Shown in pieces: positions 41,982 through 50,436 of a stretch of 50,436 nucleotides of DNA (position 1 is the first letter of the stretch; the number at the start of each line of letters is the position of its first letter). A program made the position numbers and the translations under genes. Below the pieces are notes generated by a model that saw nothing but the letters and a program-made list of their open reading frames with translations, was not told the origin of the DNA and searched no databases. The DNA is taken from assembly GCA_045629045.1 (NCBI GenBank), contig JAZQQM010000053.1, positions 1 through 50,436 on the forward strand, in the 5' to 3' direction. The DNA comes from JAILLW01 sp045629045 (GTDB lineage: Bacteria > Bacillota > Clostridia > Lachnospirales > Lachnospiraceae).

Positions 41982-43541
41982 ATGGGTAACAAGAAATCAT
42001 TAGAAAACCAAATAAATCCGATAATTAAATCGGATTATCCGGATCCTGATGTAATAAGGGTTGCGGATACTTATTATATGATAAGCACTACTATGCATTT
42101 TATGCCGGGTGGTGTTATTATGCGTTCTTATGATTTGGTTAACTGGGAGATAGCATCCTATATTTTTGACCATCTTGACGATTCCCCGGCCGAAAGACTC
42201 GAACTTGAAAACAGCAACTATGCAGGCGGTATGTGGGCAGGTACCTTAAGATATCATGAGGGAACTTTTTATGCCGCTTTCGTAAGCCACTATGCTCAAA
42301 AAACATATCTTTTTAAAACAAAAGATATATGCGGTAAGTGGGAAAAGCAGGAAATGGGAGGATACTTCCATGATTGTTCACTGCTTTTTGATGATGATAA
42401 AAAGTATGTGGTATACGGTAACAAAACCATATATCTTACAGAACTAAACGATGATATGACGGCTCCCAAAGAGGGCGGCATCCATAAGGTCATAATTGAA
42501 GATACGACAGGTGCACCCTTAGGATATGAGGGCTCACATATATACAAAATTAACGGCAAATACTATATCTTTTTAATTAACTGGCCTTCGGAGGCACCGG
42601 GAAGAAGAACCGAAAGCTGCTTTGTTTCGGACAAAGTGGATGGACCTTATGAAGGAAAAACAGTATTTTGCGACGACAGAGGATACTTTAATCAGGGCGT
42701 TGCTCAGGGCGGTATTGTAGATACGCCTAACGGGAAGTGGTATTCCGTAATGTTCCAGGATTCGGGAGCTGTGGGAAGAATGCCGATTCTTGTACCGGTT
42801 ACCTTTGAAAAGGATTTTCCGGTATTTGGAGTTAACGGCGCAACGCCGGATGATTTTGCAATTACAAGTTCCCGTCCGTATTACAGATATGAACCTATAT
42901 ATACTTCGGATGATTTTGTTTTGGATGAAAAACTTCCTCTTGAGAAGAACTTTGCTCTGCAGTGGCAATGGAACCATCAGCCGGATTATTCTCTTATTTC
43001 TTTGGCAAAAGAAGGCGGATTGACTATTAAAACAAACAAGTTGTGTACCAATCTTACTTATGCCAAGAATACACTTACTCAAAGAACGATGTTTCCTAAG
43101 TGCGAGGCGGAGGTTACAATTGACGCTTCTAATCTTAAGAACGGAGACAGGGCGGGCTTATGTATTCTTCAGGGAGATTACGGATATCTGGCAGTTACCA
43201 AGGAAGCAGGCTCTTATTATCTTATTAAGGTTGTAAGACATAACACCATTCCCTCAACGAAGATAGGTGCTTCCCTGGATTATTTCGTAGGGGATACGGT
43301 GTCGCAAATCAGGTTACAGGAACCTAAGGTTACCCTGTGCCTTAAAGCAAATTTTGAAAATATGGCGGATGCTCTTGATTTTTACTATCTTTCCGACGGA
43401 AAGTTCGTTAAAGTGGGAGCTTCACACGATTTGAAGTTTAGATTGGATCATTTTACGGGAGCACGTTTCGGTTTGTTCGTGTTCTCTACAAGTGAAGTCG
43501 GCGGAGAAGCAGTGTTCACCAGGTTTAAGTACAGAACATAA
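41982..43541 (+). CDS. Glycoside hydrolase family 43 enzyme (beta-xylosidase/arabinofuranosidase type)
   Basis: 519 aa, no signal peptide, so probably cytoplasmic. The five-bladed propeller domain (about 10-300) starts IKSDYPDPDVIRVADTYYMI with catalytic base Asp21; HDCSLLFDDDKKYVVYG holds the pKa-setting Asp and GYEGSHIYK the catalytic acid Glu. A C-terminal beta-sandwich (about 320-519) of the GH43 C2 type follows. It would trim imported xylo-oligosaccharides. A TATACT box (41954-41959) without clear -35 may be its promoter; GAGGA precedes the ATG. Exact specificity is open. Confidence 0.9.
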   Translation: MGNKKSLENQINPIIKSDYPDPDVIRVADTYYMISTTMHFMPGGVIMRSYDLVNWEIASYIFDHLDDSPAERLELENSNYAGGMWAGTLRYHEGTFYAAFVSHYAQKTYLFKTKDICGKWEKQEMGGYFHDCSLLFDDDKKYVVYGNKTIYLTELNDDMTAPKEGGIHKVIIEDTTGAPLGYEGSHIYKINGKYYIFLINWPSEAPGRRTESCFVSDKVDGPYEGKTVFCDDRGYFNQGVAQGGIVDTPNGKWYSVMFQDSGAVGRMPILVPVTFEKDFPVFGVNGATPDDFAITSSRPYYRYEPIYTSDDFVLDEKLPLEKNFALQWQWNHQPDYSLISLAKEGGLTIKTNKLCTNLTYAKNTLTQRTMFPKCEAEVTIDASNLKNGDRAGLCILQGDYGYLAVTKEAGSYYLIKVVRHNTIPSTKIGASLDYFVGDTVSQIRLQEPKVTLCLKANFENMADALDFYYLSDGKFVKVGASHDLKFRLDHFTGARFGLFVFSTSEVGGEAVFTRFKYRT

Positions 43542-43569
43542 TCATTTCCGACTGATAATTTTAACTCAA

Positions 43570-43616
43570 CAAAGAAGTCCGGCGAATTGCTTGTTAGGGT
43601 TCGTCGGACTTCTTTG
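43570..43616. terminator. Bidirectional terminator between GH43 gene and araC-type gene
   Basis: A 17-bp stem with one G-U pair (CAAAGAAGTCCGGCGAA/TTCGTCGGACTTCTTTG) around a 13-nt loop, with T-rich flank on the plus side and A-rich flank (Ts on the minus strand) on the other. It serves the two convergent genes. Confidence 0.85.
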
Positions 43617-43617
43617 T

Positions 43618-44553
43618 TTATTGATTTTTAATTGTATTATTCTTGCTTCGGTAATCGCGAGGTGTACAACCGACCTGCTGCTTAAACAACCGATTAAAGG
43701 TAGATATGCTGGGAAAACCTGCATTAAGTGCCACCTCGGTAATTGAGAACTCGGGCTTTGCCAGAAGATCTGTAGCTGCCTTGATTCTTCTGTAGGTTAG
43801 GTAATCACAAAATGTAAAATCAGTGTATTGTTTAAATAACCTTGAAAAGTGGAATTTGCTAAAGCCTGCCATATCGGCAATTCCTTCAAGGGACAAATCA
43901 TCCATATAGTGATCGTCAATGTACTCAAGAAGCTGATTAAATTTCTGAACGTATTCCTTTTGCTTGGTAATCTTAACATTGGGAAACAGTTCGTCGGCAC
44001 TGTTGTGGTTTTCCCCTATCTTAATAAGTAAATTAAGAATAAGTGCCTGAATGGCAAGCTCCGAATATTCTTTGTTACTAAAGTATTCGTTTCTTATCTG
44101 AATAAGTATTTCATAAATGTCATCATAAATAAGAGGATATGATTCCTTTGTAAAAAGGATGGGATGAGCCAATAATGTCTGGATCCCGACATAGCCTTTA
44201 AGCTGAGTGATTGATGAAATATCAAGCATAAAGAAAAAACGCTGTCCGGAAGAGGGTGTTTTGATTTCGTGAAGTTCGCCCGGGGGAATAATAAGAATAT
44301 TTCCGGGCTGCATGTCAAAGTGGGTTCCGTTAGAAAAAACATCAAGGCGGTTTTCTACGGGCATAACAATCTCAAGGGCCTGGTGCCAGTGAGTAGGAAA
44401 ATCGTCGGTTTGTGTATTTAACCATACACGATGTGACGTATTATCATGATACTCAACCAGTTCCTGGGTGCCTGCAAGTTTACGATAGCCCGCAAAATCT
44501 ATGTTTATTCTGTTTAAGCTAGGATCAATCCTAAGGTCTTCCAAATTTGACAT
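43618..44553 (-). CDS. AraC-family transcriptional regulator
   Basis: 311 aa. An N-terminal cupin sugar-sensing domain (about 25-110; HWHQALEIVMPVE, PGNILIIPPGELHEI) is followed by a linker and two C-terminal HTH motifs (LSLEGIADMAGFSKFHFSRLFKQYT and SITEVALNAGFPSISTFNRLFKQQVGCTPRDYR). It is divergent from the xylanase and convergent with the GH43 gene, so it likely controls both from the inducer. Start set at the ATG at 44553; a TTG at 44574 would add seven residues. No strong ribosome site is seen for either. Confidence 0.9.
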   Translation of the reverse strand: MSNLEDLRIDPSLNRINIDFAGYRKLAGTQELVEYHDNTSHRVWLNTQTDDFPTHWHQALEIVMPVENRLDVFSNGTHFDMQPGNILIIPPGELHEIKTPSSGQRFFFMLDISSITQLKGYVGIQTLLAHPILFTKESYPLIYDDIYEILIQIRNEYFSNKEYSELAIQALILNLLIKIGENHNSADELFPNVKITKQKEYVQKFNQLLEYIDDHYMDDLSLEGIADMAGFSKFHFSRLFKQYTDFTFCDYLTYRRIKAATDLLAKPEFSITEVALNAGFPSISTFNRLFKQQVGCTPRDYRSKNNTIKNQ

Positions 44554-44596
44554 AGCAATATTCCATAACTTCAAAAAGATTAAACAACATGAGTAT

Positions 44597-44624
44597 AGTA
44601 TAGCACAAAAACATCAAATAGCAA
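44597..44624 (-). promoter_or_regulatory. Promoter of the araC-type gene
   Basis: On the minus strand, TTGCTA (44624-44619), 16 bp, TATACT (44602-44597). A second TATACT overlaps it five bases downstream. Confidence 0.5.
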
Positions 44625-44650
44625 GATTTGAGAAGTTTTTGCGGCACTAA

Positions 44651-44679
44651 TTGGTTGGCGTTATTTAATGAAGTATACT
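44651..44679 (+). promoter_or_regulatory. Possible promoter of the xylanase gene
   Basis: TTGGTT (44651-44656), 17 bp, TATACT (44674-44679). Only 11 bp separate the -10 box from the ATG at 44691, so the transcript would have a leader of about 5 nt and would miss the AGGA at 44680-44683. The region is shared with the divergent regulator gene. Confidence 0.45.
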
Positions 44680-44690
44680 AGGATATCTAT

Positions 44691-46106
44691 ATGAAAAATA
44701 AAACTTTAATTACAATGTGTATAGTGTGTGCAGGCGTGTTCCTTCTTACTTCATGCAAAAGTAATGTTGATGAGACAAAGGTGATATCTTTGCCGGAAGA
44801 AGAAAAGACCGTTGAGATTGATAGCGAGGCAACGGGTAATGAAGATGAAGAAGCAACAGGTGACGAAAAAGCAACAAATGAGGATATGGCAATGATTGAT
44901 AACAATGATGTACCGGCCCTTAGAGACTGCTTCCCGGAGAACTTGGACGGAGCAATGATAGGATGTGCCGTTGCAGGTGATGAGATTTTTGATCCGGGGG
45001 TATTTGATATTCTGACCAAGCATTTTAATGCGGTTACCATAGGAAATGAGTTAAAGCCGGATGCCATGTTTAATTACAGTAATAACAAATGTCCGGGAAC
45101 ACAAGAGGCCGAGGTTAACGGCAAGACCATAGAAGTGCCGAAGCTTAGCTTCGTAAGGGCTGAGAAGATACTTGATAAGATCTATGAATGGAATGAGGCA
45201 AATCCCGACAGAAAGATTATGGTAAGGGGCCATGTGCTTGTATGGCACTCACAGACTCCCGAATGGTTCTTCCATGTTAATTATGACAAAAAAGAAGACT
45301 ATGTGGATGCGGAAACCATGAATCTTAGACTTGAATGGTACATACGCGAGGTGCTTACACACTTTACGGGATCCGACAGTAAGTACAAAGATATGTTTTA
45401 CGGCTGGGACGTTGTTAACGAGGCAATTTCAGATAATTCCGGTTCCTTAAGAACCGATAATGAAAATCCCAATGAAAGCTTAAACATGGATACTCACGGA
45501 AACAATTCAAGCTGGTATCACATATATCAGAATGATGATTTCATAATTAATGCATTTACCTATGCAAATAAATACGCTCCCAAGGAGTTGGAACTTTACT
45601 ATAACGATTATAATGAATGCGATATTAAGAAGAAGAACGGTATCATGGAGCTTCTTAAGAAAATAAAGGAAAATGAGGGAGAACCCGGTGAGGGCACAAG
45701 AATAAGTGCTATGGGTATGCAGGGACATTATCAGATGGAGACTCCCAATCAGACTGCAGTTGAGGCCTCCGTTAAGGATTACAGTGCCATAGTGGGTAAG
45801 GTTCAGTTTACCGAACTTGATATTCAGGCATCGGATGATTTTGATGGTTCAAAGGAATCGATTGAGGCAGAAAACGAAAAACTTCGCAAAAGATATAATA
45901 TGCTCCTTTATTCAATGAAGTCTGCGGTAAATACCGGAGGCGCAAAGGTATCAAATATTACCTTCTGGGGTACTGTAGATAAATATTCGTGGCTTCAGTT
46001 CAGAAATGATGTGGGCGGCGGCAGCAAAAAGACAAGAAAACAGATGCCCTTATTATTTGACGACAATTACGAGCCTAAACCGGCATTTTATGTTTTTGCA
46101 AACTAA
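44691..46106 (+). CDS. Endo-1,4-beta-xylanase, GH10, lipoprotein
   Basis: 471 aa. A lipoprotein signal peptide ends in LLTSC (Cys20), then an acidic linker (to about 75), then a GH10 barrel. Family motifs: AVTIGNELKPDAMF, RGHVLVWHSQTPEWFF, DVVNEAIS with acid/base Glu244, FTELDIQ with nucleophile Glu375, and FWGTVDKYSWL. It cuts xylan backbones at the outer face of the membrane. No carbohydrate-binding module is present. Next to it lies an ABC importer for the products. Confidence 0.96.
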   Translation: MKNKTLITMCIVCAGVFLLTSCKSNVDETKVISLPEEEKTVEIDSEATGNEDEEATGDEKATNEDMAMIDNNDVPALRDCFPENLDGAMIGCAVAGDEIFDPGVFDILTKHFNAVTIGNELKPDAMFNYSNNKCPGTQEAEVNGKTIEVPKLSFVRAEKILDKIYEWNEANPDRKIMVRGHVLVWHSQTPEWFFHVNYDKKEDYVDAETMNLRLEWYIREVLTHFTGSDSKYKDMFYGWDVVNEAISDNSGSLRTDNENPNESLNMDTHGNNSSWYHIYQNDDFIINAFTYANKYAPKELELYYNDYNECDIKKKNGIMELLKKIKENEGEPGEGTRISAMGMQGHYQMETPNQTAVEASVKDYSAIVGKVQFTELDIQASDDFDGSKESIEAENEKLRKRYNMLLYSMKSAVNTGGAKVSNITFWGTVDKYSWLQFRNDVGGGSKKTRKQMPLLFDDNYEPKPAFYVFAN

Positions 46107-46179
46107 AAAATGTGTTTTTTTAAGCAATATTTTTACTTTAGATAGCATTATTTGATAAGTTTGTAAAAATTTTAATAGT

Positions 46180-46185
46180 TATAAT
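46180..46185 (+). promoter_or_regulatory. Possible -10 box of the ABC importer operon
   Basis: TATAAT at 46180-46185 in a very AT-rich 124-bp gap. No -35 box with proper spacing is seen. No terminator hairpin was found after the xylanase gene, so read-through is also possible. Confidence 0.3.
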
Positions 46186-46230
46186 AAATTTTAGCATTGT
46201 TTATTTTTGTAAAGGATTCGGAGATTTGAT

Positions 46231-49197
46231 ATGAATAAAGCTCTTCAAAAAGTCTTAATCGTGGTTGGTGTAATAGCTGCGCTTGTTGTGCTTTGCGTAT
46301 TACTGTCATTAAGAGGTGTAGACAATTTCTCTAGCAAATACGAGGGATTTGATTTAACTAAGGATGTTGCGGGAATGGAAAGAACCGGAACATATACACT
46401 TTATATTAATGCCCATGAGGGAGCCGCAGAACCATCCAAGGATATCGATATTGATATCTTCAATTATACATCGGAAGGTGATGTTTCGGTTTATGACAAT
46501 TATGAAGGAATTGACAAGGCTTTATTTACTGAAACGGATTCTATTGTTAAGTTTAATGTCAATGTGCCCGAAGAGGGTTTCTATAATCTTTATGCGGAAT
46601 ATTTAATTCCGGAATCTCGAGGCGTCGCAGCAGAAAGAGCCGTTTATATTAACGGCGAGCTTCCTTTTGCAGATGCCAAAACAATCACATTCAGCAGAAT
46701 ATGGACAGATGGCGGAGAGGTTAAGGTTGATAACCAGGGAAATGAGATTCGTCCTACTCAGGTTGAAAAGTTTGACTGGCAGAGTTCATATTTCCTTGAT
46801 GACCGCGGATACGTAGTTGAACCTTACAAATTCTATCTTAACAAGGGTAATAATGAGATAGCTCTCGAAGCAGAGAATGAGCCGATGGTTATCAAGTCAC
46901 TTTCTGTTAAAGGGATTACGAAGCAGATTACTTATGATGAGTATAAGGCTGCCTGCCCTGCAGCTTCTTCGGCAGAAGCTGCCGATTATGAATTAACGGT
47001 ACAGGGTGAAGATTCTACTTTAAGATCCGAGTCTTCATTATATGCCAAGTTTGACAGATCATCCCCGACTACGGTTCCTAACAGTGTTACATATACGGTA
47101 CTTAATTATGTAGGTGGTGAAACCTGGAGAGATAATGGTCAGTGGATAGAATGGAATTTTGATGTTCCGGCCGACGGCTTATATAAGATTATGATTAAAG
47201 GTCGTCAGAACTATTCGAGAGGTTCTGTTGCCAACAGAAAAGTGCTTATCGACGGCGTGGTTCCTTTTAGTGAATTAAATGAAATTTCTTACGGCTATGC
47301 CAATGACTGGGAGTGCAAGACACTTTCGGATAATGAAGGTACACCTTATGAATTTTATCTTACAAAGGGTACTCATACATTAAGGCTTGAGGCTACATTG
47401 GGAGGCTTAGGACCAATCCTTGAGGAACTTGAGGATTCAACCTACAGACTTAATCAGATATATCGTAAGCTTCTTGTTTATACAGGTGCAAATCCGGATA
47501 CTTACAGAGATTACCACATAGATACAACATATCCTGAAATTATGCAGGCTATGGATCTTGAATCAAAAAGATTATACAAGATAGTTGATGACATGGTTGC
47601 TTATTCGGGACAGAAAGCCGACCAGATTGCCACAGCTCAGACGGTAGCTCAGCAGCTTGAACGTTTCTGCAAGAAGCCGCAGAAGATTACTACTGAGTTC
47701 GTATCATTTAAAGATAACATTACTGCTTTGGGAACAGCTTCGCTTAATTTATCCCAGACAAAGCTTGATATTGATTACTTCACAGTATGCGGAAGTAATG
47801 TTACTCCTAAGGTTGTAAAGGCAAATTTCGCAACTAAGGCATGGCATGAAACAAAATCCTTCTTCGCATCATTCTTCGTAGACTATAACTCGGTCGGCGA
47901 TGTATATGATGAGAATTCTGATGAAACAATAGTTAAGGTATGGGTATTAACCGGTAGAGACCAAGGTACTATCTTAAAGTCAATGGTTGATGATGATTTT
48001 ACACCGAATTCCGGAGTTAAGGTTAACGTCGAAATCGTTGATCCGAGTGCACTGCTTAATGCGGTACTTGCAGGAAGAGGACCTAACGTGGTTCTTTCGG
48101 TAGGTGCAGATCAGCCTGTTAACTATGCTTTGCGTAAGGCGTCAGAGGATATTACACAGTTCCCGGATTATGAGGAAGTATTATCACACTATTCACCAAG
48201 TTCGTATGAACAGTACAGGCTTGATGAACATATATATGCAATACCTGAGACACAGACCTTTAACGTTATGTTCTATCGTAAGGATGTACTTGATGAGTTA
48301 GGTTTGGAACCGCCCCAGACGTGGCAGGAGCTTATTGAAATGCTTCCTACAATTCAGGGAAATAACCTTTCAATCGGTATTCCTACAGCAGCAGGTTCGT
48401 CATCCGTTGCAACGGCATCTACTCAGACGATGAGTAATGTTCCTGACCTTTCAATGTACTTCTCATTATTGTTCCAGTATGGCGGTGACATGTACAACGA
48501 GCCCGGAACGAAGACAAGAGTTGATGACGAGGCAGGCGTTAAGGCGTTTGATGATTATATTAAGTACTTCAATGACTACGGTATTCCTACGGTATACGAT
48601 TTCGTATCAAGATTCCGTTCCGGTGAAATGCCGATCGGTGTAATGGCATATTCAACCTACAATACGCTTATGGTATCTGCACCGGAAATTAAAGGACTTT
48701 GGGACTTTACATTAATTCCGGGTACAGAACGTATTGATGAAAACGGAAATACATATATTGACAGATCAGACTTCATTACAGGCTCAGCGACCATGATGAT
48801 AGCTACAGATGACCAGAAGGTTAAGGATGCTTCCTGGGAATTCATGAAGTGGTGGGCAACTCCCGATACTCAGGTAAGGTTCGGTAGAGAAATTGAAGCC
48901 TTGCTTGGTTCATCCGCAAGATATGCCACAGCTAACAGAGATGCATTTTCAAAACTCAGCTGGAGCGCAGATGACATAGCTGTTTTAAATGCACAGTGGG
49001 ATGAAACGACAGGTATAAGAGAAGTACCCGGCGGATATTTCACAGGAAGACATATTTCAAATGCCATCCGTAAGGTTATTAATGATAAGGATGACTCACG
49101 AGAAACAATTATTGACTACTCAATTAAGATTGATGAAGAAATAACCAAGAAACGTAAAGAGTTCGGTATGCTTACATATGAGGACGGACTTAAGTAA
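46231..49197 (+). CDS. Membrane-anchored ABC substrate-binding protein with N-terminal carbohydrate-binding-like domains
   Basis: 988 aa. An uncleaved-looking membrane helix (7-29; no lipobox) is followed by two related beta-rich domains (about 50-235 and 255-400) whose repeated pattern NVPEEGFYNLYAEY / DVPADGLYKIMIKG, VYINGELPF / VLIDGVVPF and FYLNKGNNEIALEAE / FYLTKGTHTLRLEA resembles CBM6/CBM35-type modules. A helical spacer (about 410-540) leads to a family 1 solute-binding domain (about 560-985; VKVWVLTGRDQG, MFYRKDVLDELGLEPPQTW, ATDDQKVKDASWEFMKWW). Ordinary binding proteins of this family have about 430 residues. The two permease genes follow. Confidence 0.9.
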   Translation: MNKALQKVLIVVGVIAALVVLCVLLSLRGVDNFSSKYEGFDLTKDVAGMERTGTYTLYINAHEGAAEPSKDIDIDIFNYTSEGDVSVYDNYEGIDKALFTETDSIVKFNVNVPEEGFYNLYAEYLIPESRGVAAERAVYINGELPFADAKTITFSRIWTDGGEVKVDNQGNEIRPTQVEKFDWQSSYFLDDRGYVVEPYKFYLNKGNNEIALEAENEPMVIKSLSVKGITKQITYDEYKAACPAASSAEAADYELTVQGEDSTLRSESSLYAKFDRSSPTTVPNSVTYTVLNYVGGETWRDNGQWIEWNFDVPADGLYKIMIKGRQNYSRGSVANRKVLIDGVVPFSELNEISYGYANDWECKTLSDNEGTPYEFYLTKGTHTLRLEATLGGLGPILEELEDSTYRLNQIYRKLLVYTGANPDTYRDYHIDTTYPEIMQAMDLESKRLYKIVDDMVAYSGQKADQIATAQTVAQQLERFCKKPQKITTEFVSFKDNITALGTASLNLSQTKLDIDYFTVCGSNVTPKVVKANFATKAWHETKSFFASFFVDYNSVGDVYDENSDETIVKVWVLTGRDQGTILKSMVDDDFTPNSGVKVNVEIVDPSALLNAVLAGRGPNVVLSVGADQPVNYALRKASEDITQFPDYEEVLSHYSPSSYEQYRLDEHIYAIPETQTFNVMFYRKDVLDELGLEPPQTWQELIEMLPTIQGNNLSIGIPTAAGSSSVATASTQTMSNVPDLSMYFSLLFQYGGDMYNEPGTKTRVDDEAGVKAFDDYIKYFNDYGIPTVYDFVSRFRSGEMPIGVMAYSTYNTLMVSAPEIKGLWDFTLIPGTERIDENGNTYIDRSDFITGSATMMIATDDQKVKDASWEFMKWWATPDTQVRFGREIEALLGSSARYATANRDAFSKLSWSADDIAVLNAQWDETTGIREVPGGYFTGRHISNAIRKVINDKDDSRETIIDYSIKIDEEITKKRKEFGMLTYEDGLK

Positions 49198-49211
49198 AGT
49201 AAGAGGTTAAC

Positions 49212-50150
49212 ATGAAAGAATTTTGGTCAAAGTATTTCAAGCTAAAAAAGCATAATGCCAAGGTAGCTTGGAAAAAAGCAAAAAGAAGTAAAATGTGCTA
49301 TTTGTTCCTGGCACCATATGCAATTTTGTTTGCTATGTTCTTTATTTTCCCGGTAGTGGCTTCCATTTATTATAGTTTCACTTACTATAATATTCTTGAA
49401 AAGCCAAGGTTCCTGGGACTTGATAACTATATAGCACTGGTGCTTGAGGATGATATCTTTTTGACAAGTATCAAGAATACGTTGATGATAGCAATCATTA
49501 CGGGACCTTTAGGATACATTATGTCGTTCCTGTTTGCATGGCTTATCAATGAATTGCCAAGATGGGTAAGATCGGTTGCGGTTATCGTATTTTATGCGCC
49601 GTCAATTGCCGGAAACTGTTACGTAATCTTCTCGGTATTCTTCAGAGGTGATGCATACGGATACGTAAATGCTTTATTAATGAACATGGGTATTATTGAT
49701 GCGCCGATACTGTGGCTCATTAATCCCACATATATGTTGCCGATTTGTATGCTTGTTATTTTGTGGATGAGCTTAGGTACAGGATTCCTTTCCTTCGTTG
49801 CCGGACTTCAGGGTATAGATAAATCCCAATACGAAGCAGGCTATATGGACGGAGTAAGAAACAGATGGCAGGAATTATGGTATATAACATTACCTAATAT
49901 GAAGCCAATGCTTATGTTCGGTGCGGTAATGAGTATTACAACAGCCTTTGGTGTTTGTGATGTTACCATGGCTCTTTGCGGATATCCCAGTACGGACTAC
50001 GCGGCAAGAACCATAGTAACCCACTTGTTTGACTATGGTTATTCAAGATTTGAAATGGGTTATGCCTGTGCAATAGCTACGATTTTGTTCTTGATGATGA
50101 TTTTATGTAACAAAGCAGTACAGAGTCTGTTAAGAAGAGTAGGAACCTGA
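49212..50150 (+). CDS. Sugar ABC transporter permease, MalF/UgpA type
   Basis: 312 aa with six membrane helices. The N-terminus (residues 1-30) is unusually basic and Lys-rich. The ATPase-docking EAA loop is seen in YEAGYMDGVRNRWQELWYITLPNMKP. CUT1-family importer subunit, probably for xylo-oligosaccharides, given the xylanase and binding-protein neighbours. The ATPase subunit is not in this window; such importers often share one encoded elsewhere. Confidence 0.94.
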   Translation: MKEFWSKYFKLKKHNAKVAWKKAKRSKMCYLFLAPYAILFAMFFIFPVVASIYYSFTYYNILEKPRFLGLDNYIALVLEDDIFLTSIKNTLMIAIITGPLGYIMSFLFAWLINELPRWVRSVAVIVFYAPSIAGNCYVIFSVFFRGDAYGYVNALLMNMGIIDAPILWLINPTYMLPICMLVILWMSLGTGFLSFVAGLQGIDKSQYEAGYMDGVRNRWQELWYITLPNMKPMLMFGAVMSITTAFGVCDVTMALCGYPSTDYAARTIVTHLFDYGYSRFEMGYACAIATILFLMMILCNKAVQSLLRRVGT

Positions 50151-50151
50151 T

Positions 50152-50436
50152 ATGAGTAAAAAACAAAAACCAGTTGTAGAAAAAGAATATAAGAAACCTC
50201 TGATAAAGAGAAGAAAAGCCAACCGTTCAGTAGGCGGAGACGTAGCCCTCTACATTTTCCTTGCATTGATGGCTTACATTATGGCTTTTCCCATTATCTT
50301 TACAGTAAGTAACTCGCTGAAGCCTTTGGATGAACTGTTCAAGTTCCCTCCGAAATTTTATGCTCAGCACCCCACACTTGATAACTTCGCTGACTTGTTC
50401 GTAAACATGGGTAAGTCAACAGTTACATTCTCAAGA
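50152..50436 (+). CDS. Sugar ABC transporter permease, MalG type (partial, 3' end beyond window)
   Basis: The first 95 codons, open to the window end: a Lys/Arg-rich cytoplasmic start (MSKKQKPVVEKEYKK), a first membrane helix (DVALYIFLALMAYIMAFPII), then FTVSNSLKPLDELFKFPPKF and the typical TLDNFADLF of MalG-like subunits. It starts one base after the previous stop. Partner of the upstream MalF-type permease. Confidence 0.92.
   Translation, partial: MSKKQKPVVEKEYKKPLIKRRKANRSVGGDVALYIFLALMAYIMAFPIIFTVSNSLKPLDELFKFPPKFYAQHPTLDNFADLFVNMGKSTVTFSR

Noticed and set aside
44553..44574. TTG start for the AraC-type gene
   Set aside because: It adds seven residues without a ribosome site. The ATG at 44553 is the simpler choice, though not proven.
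1..50436. Insertion sequence, prophage or toxin-antitoxin module
   Set aside because: No transposase, integrase, phage or toxin-like frame was found. All larger gene-free stretches are explained by promoters, repeats or leaders.

Overview
The window reads as chromosome from a motile, xylan-degrading, low-GC Gram-positive of the Lachnospiraceae type (Butyrivibrio/Pseudobutyrivibrio/Roseburia-like). Reasons: the order topA-codY-large fla/che operon-rpsB-tsf; a FliY-type switch protein together with CheC and CheD; no L- or P-ring genes; strong AGGAGG-type ribosome sites; sigma-A and SigD-like promoters; and a neighbouring GH10/GH43 xylan locus. I cannot name the species from sequence alone.

Layout. 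1-629 is a repeat-rich intergenic region. It holds six tandem 63-bp units that read as back-to-back 21-codon stop-start mini-ORFs, then a clear sigma-A promoter whose predicted transcript begins at a second tandem array (three 38-bp units) forming the topA leader. topA and codY follow; the codY ribosome site can be masked by a leader hairpin whose 5' arm lies at or before the predicted start point. After a strong terminator, a 300-bp promoter region with four CAATAT-core palindromes leads into the motility superoperon.

3997-29171 encodes the basal body, export apparatus, hook, motor and switch: flgB flgC fliE fliF fliG fliH fliI fliJ, a YlxF/MotE-like gene, fliK flgD, a TIGR02530-type gene, flgE flbD motA motB fliL fliM fliY cheY fliO fliP fliQ fliR flhB flhA flhF flhG and a PilZ gene. 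An internal SigD-like promoter precedes fliK. 29203-38655 is the chemotaxis and regulatory part, starting from its own extended -10 promoter behind a perfect 15-bp CodY box: cheB (no receiver domain), cheA, cheW, cheC, cheD, a small membrane protein, the FliA/SigD sigma factor, fapA (DUF342), and four small or poorly known genes including a SwrB-position membrane/coiled-coil/HTH protein and an MltG-like module protein.

38725-41954 holds a small conserved protein, tRNA-Pro with anticodon AGG, tcdA, a structured rpsB leader, rpsB and a tsf with an extra segment of about 60 residues. 41982-50436 is a xylan-use locus: a GH43 enzyme without a signal peptide, a divergently arranged AraC-type regulator, a lipoprotein GH10 xylanase, a membrane-anchored 988-residue substrate-binding protein with beta-sandwich modules in front, and two ABC permeases, the second cut by the window end.

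How it works together: SigD, encoded late in the array, probably drives late motility genes and can feed back on the internal promoter. CodY, encoded just upstream, probably links nutrient state to the chemotaxis operon. PilZ adds c-di-GMP input. The xylan genes suggest a bacterium that swims to plant fibre, cuts xylan at its surface and imports oligosaccharides. No insertion sequence, CRISPR array, prophage or rRNA gene was seen.
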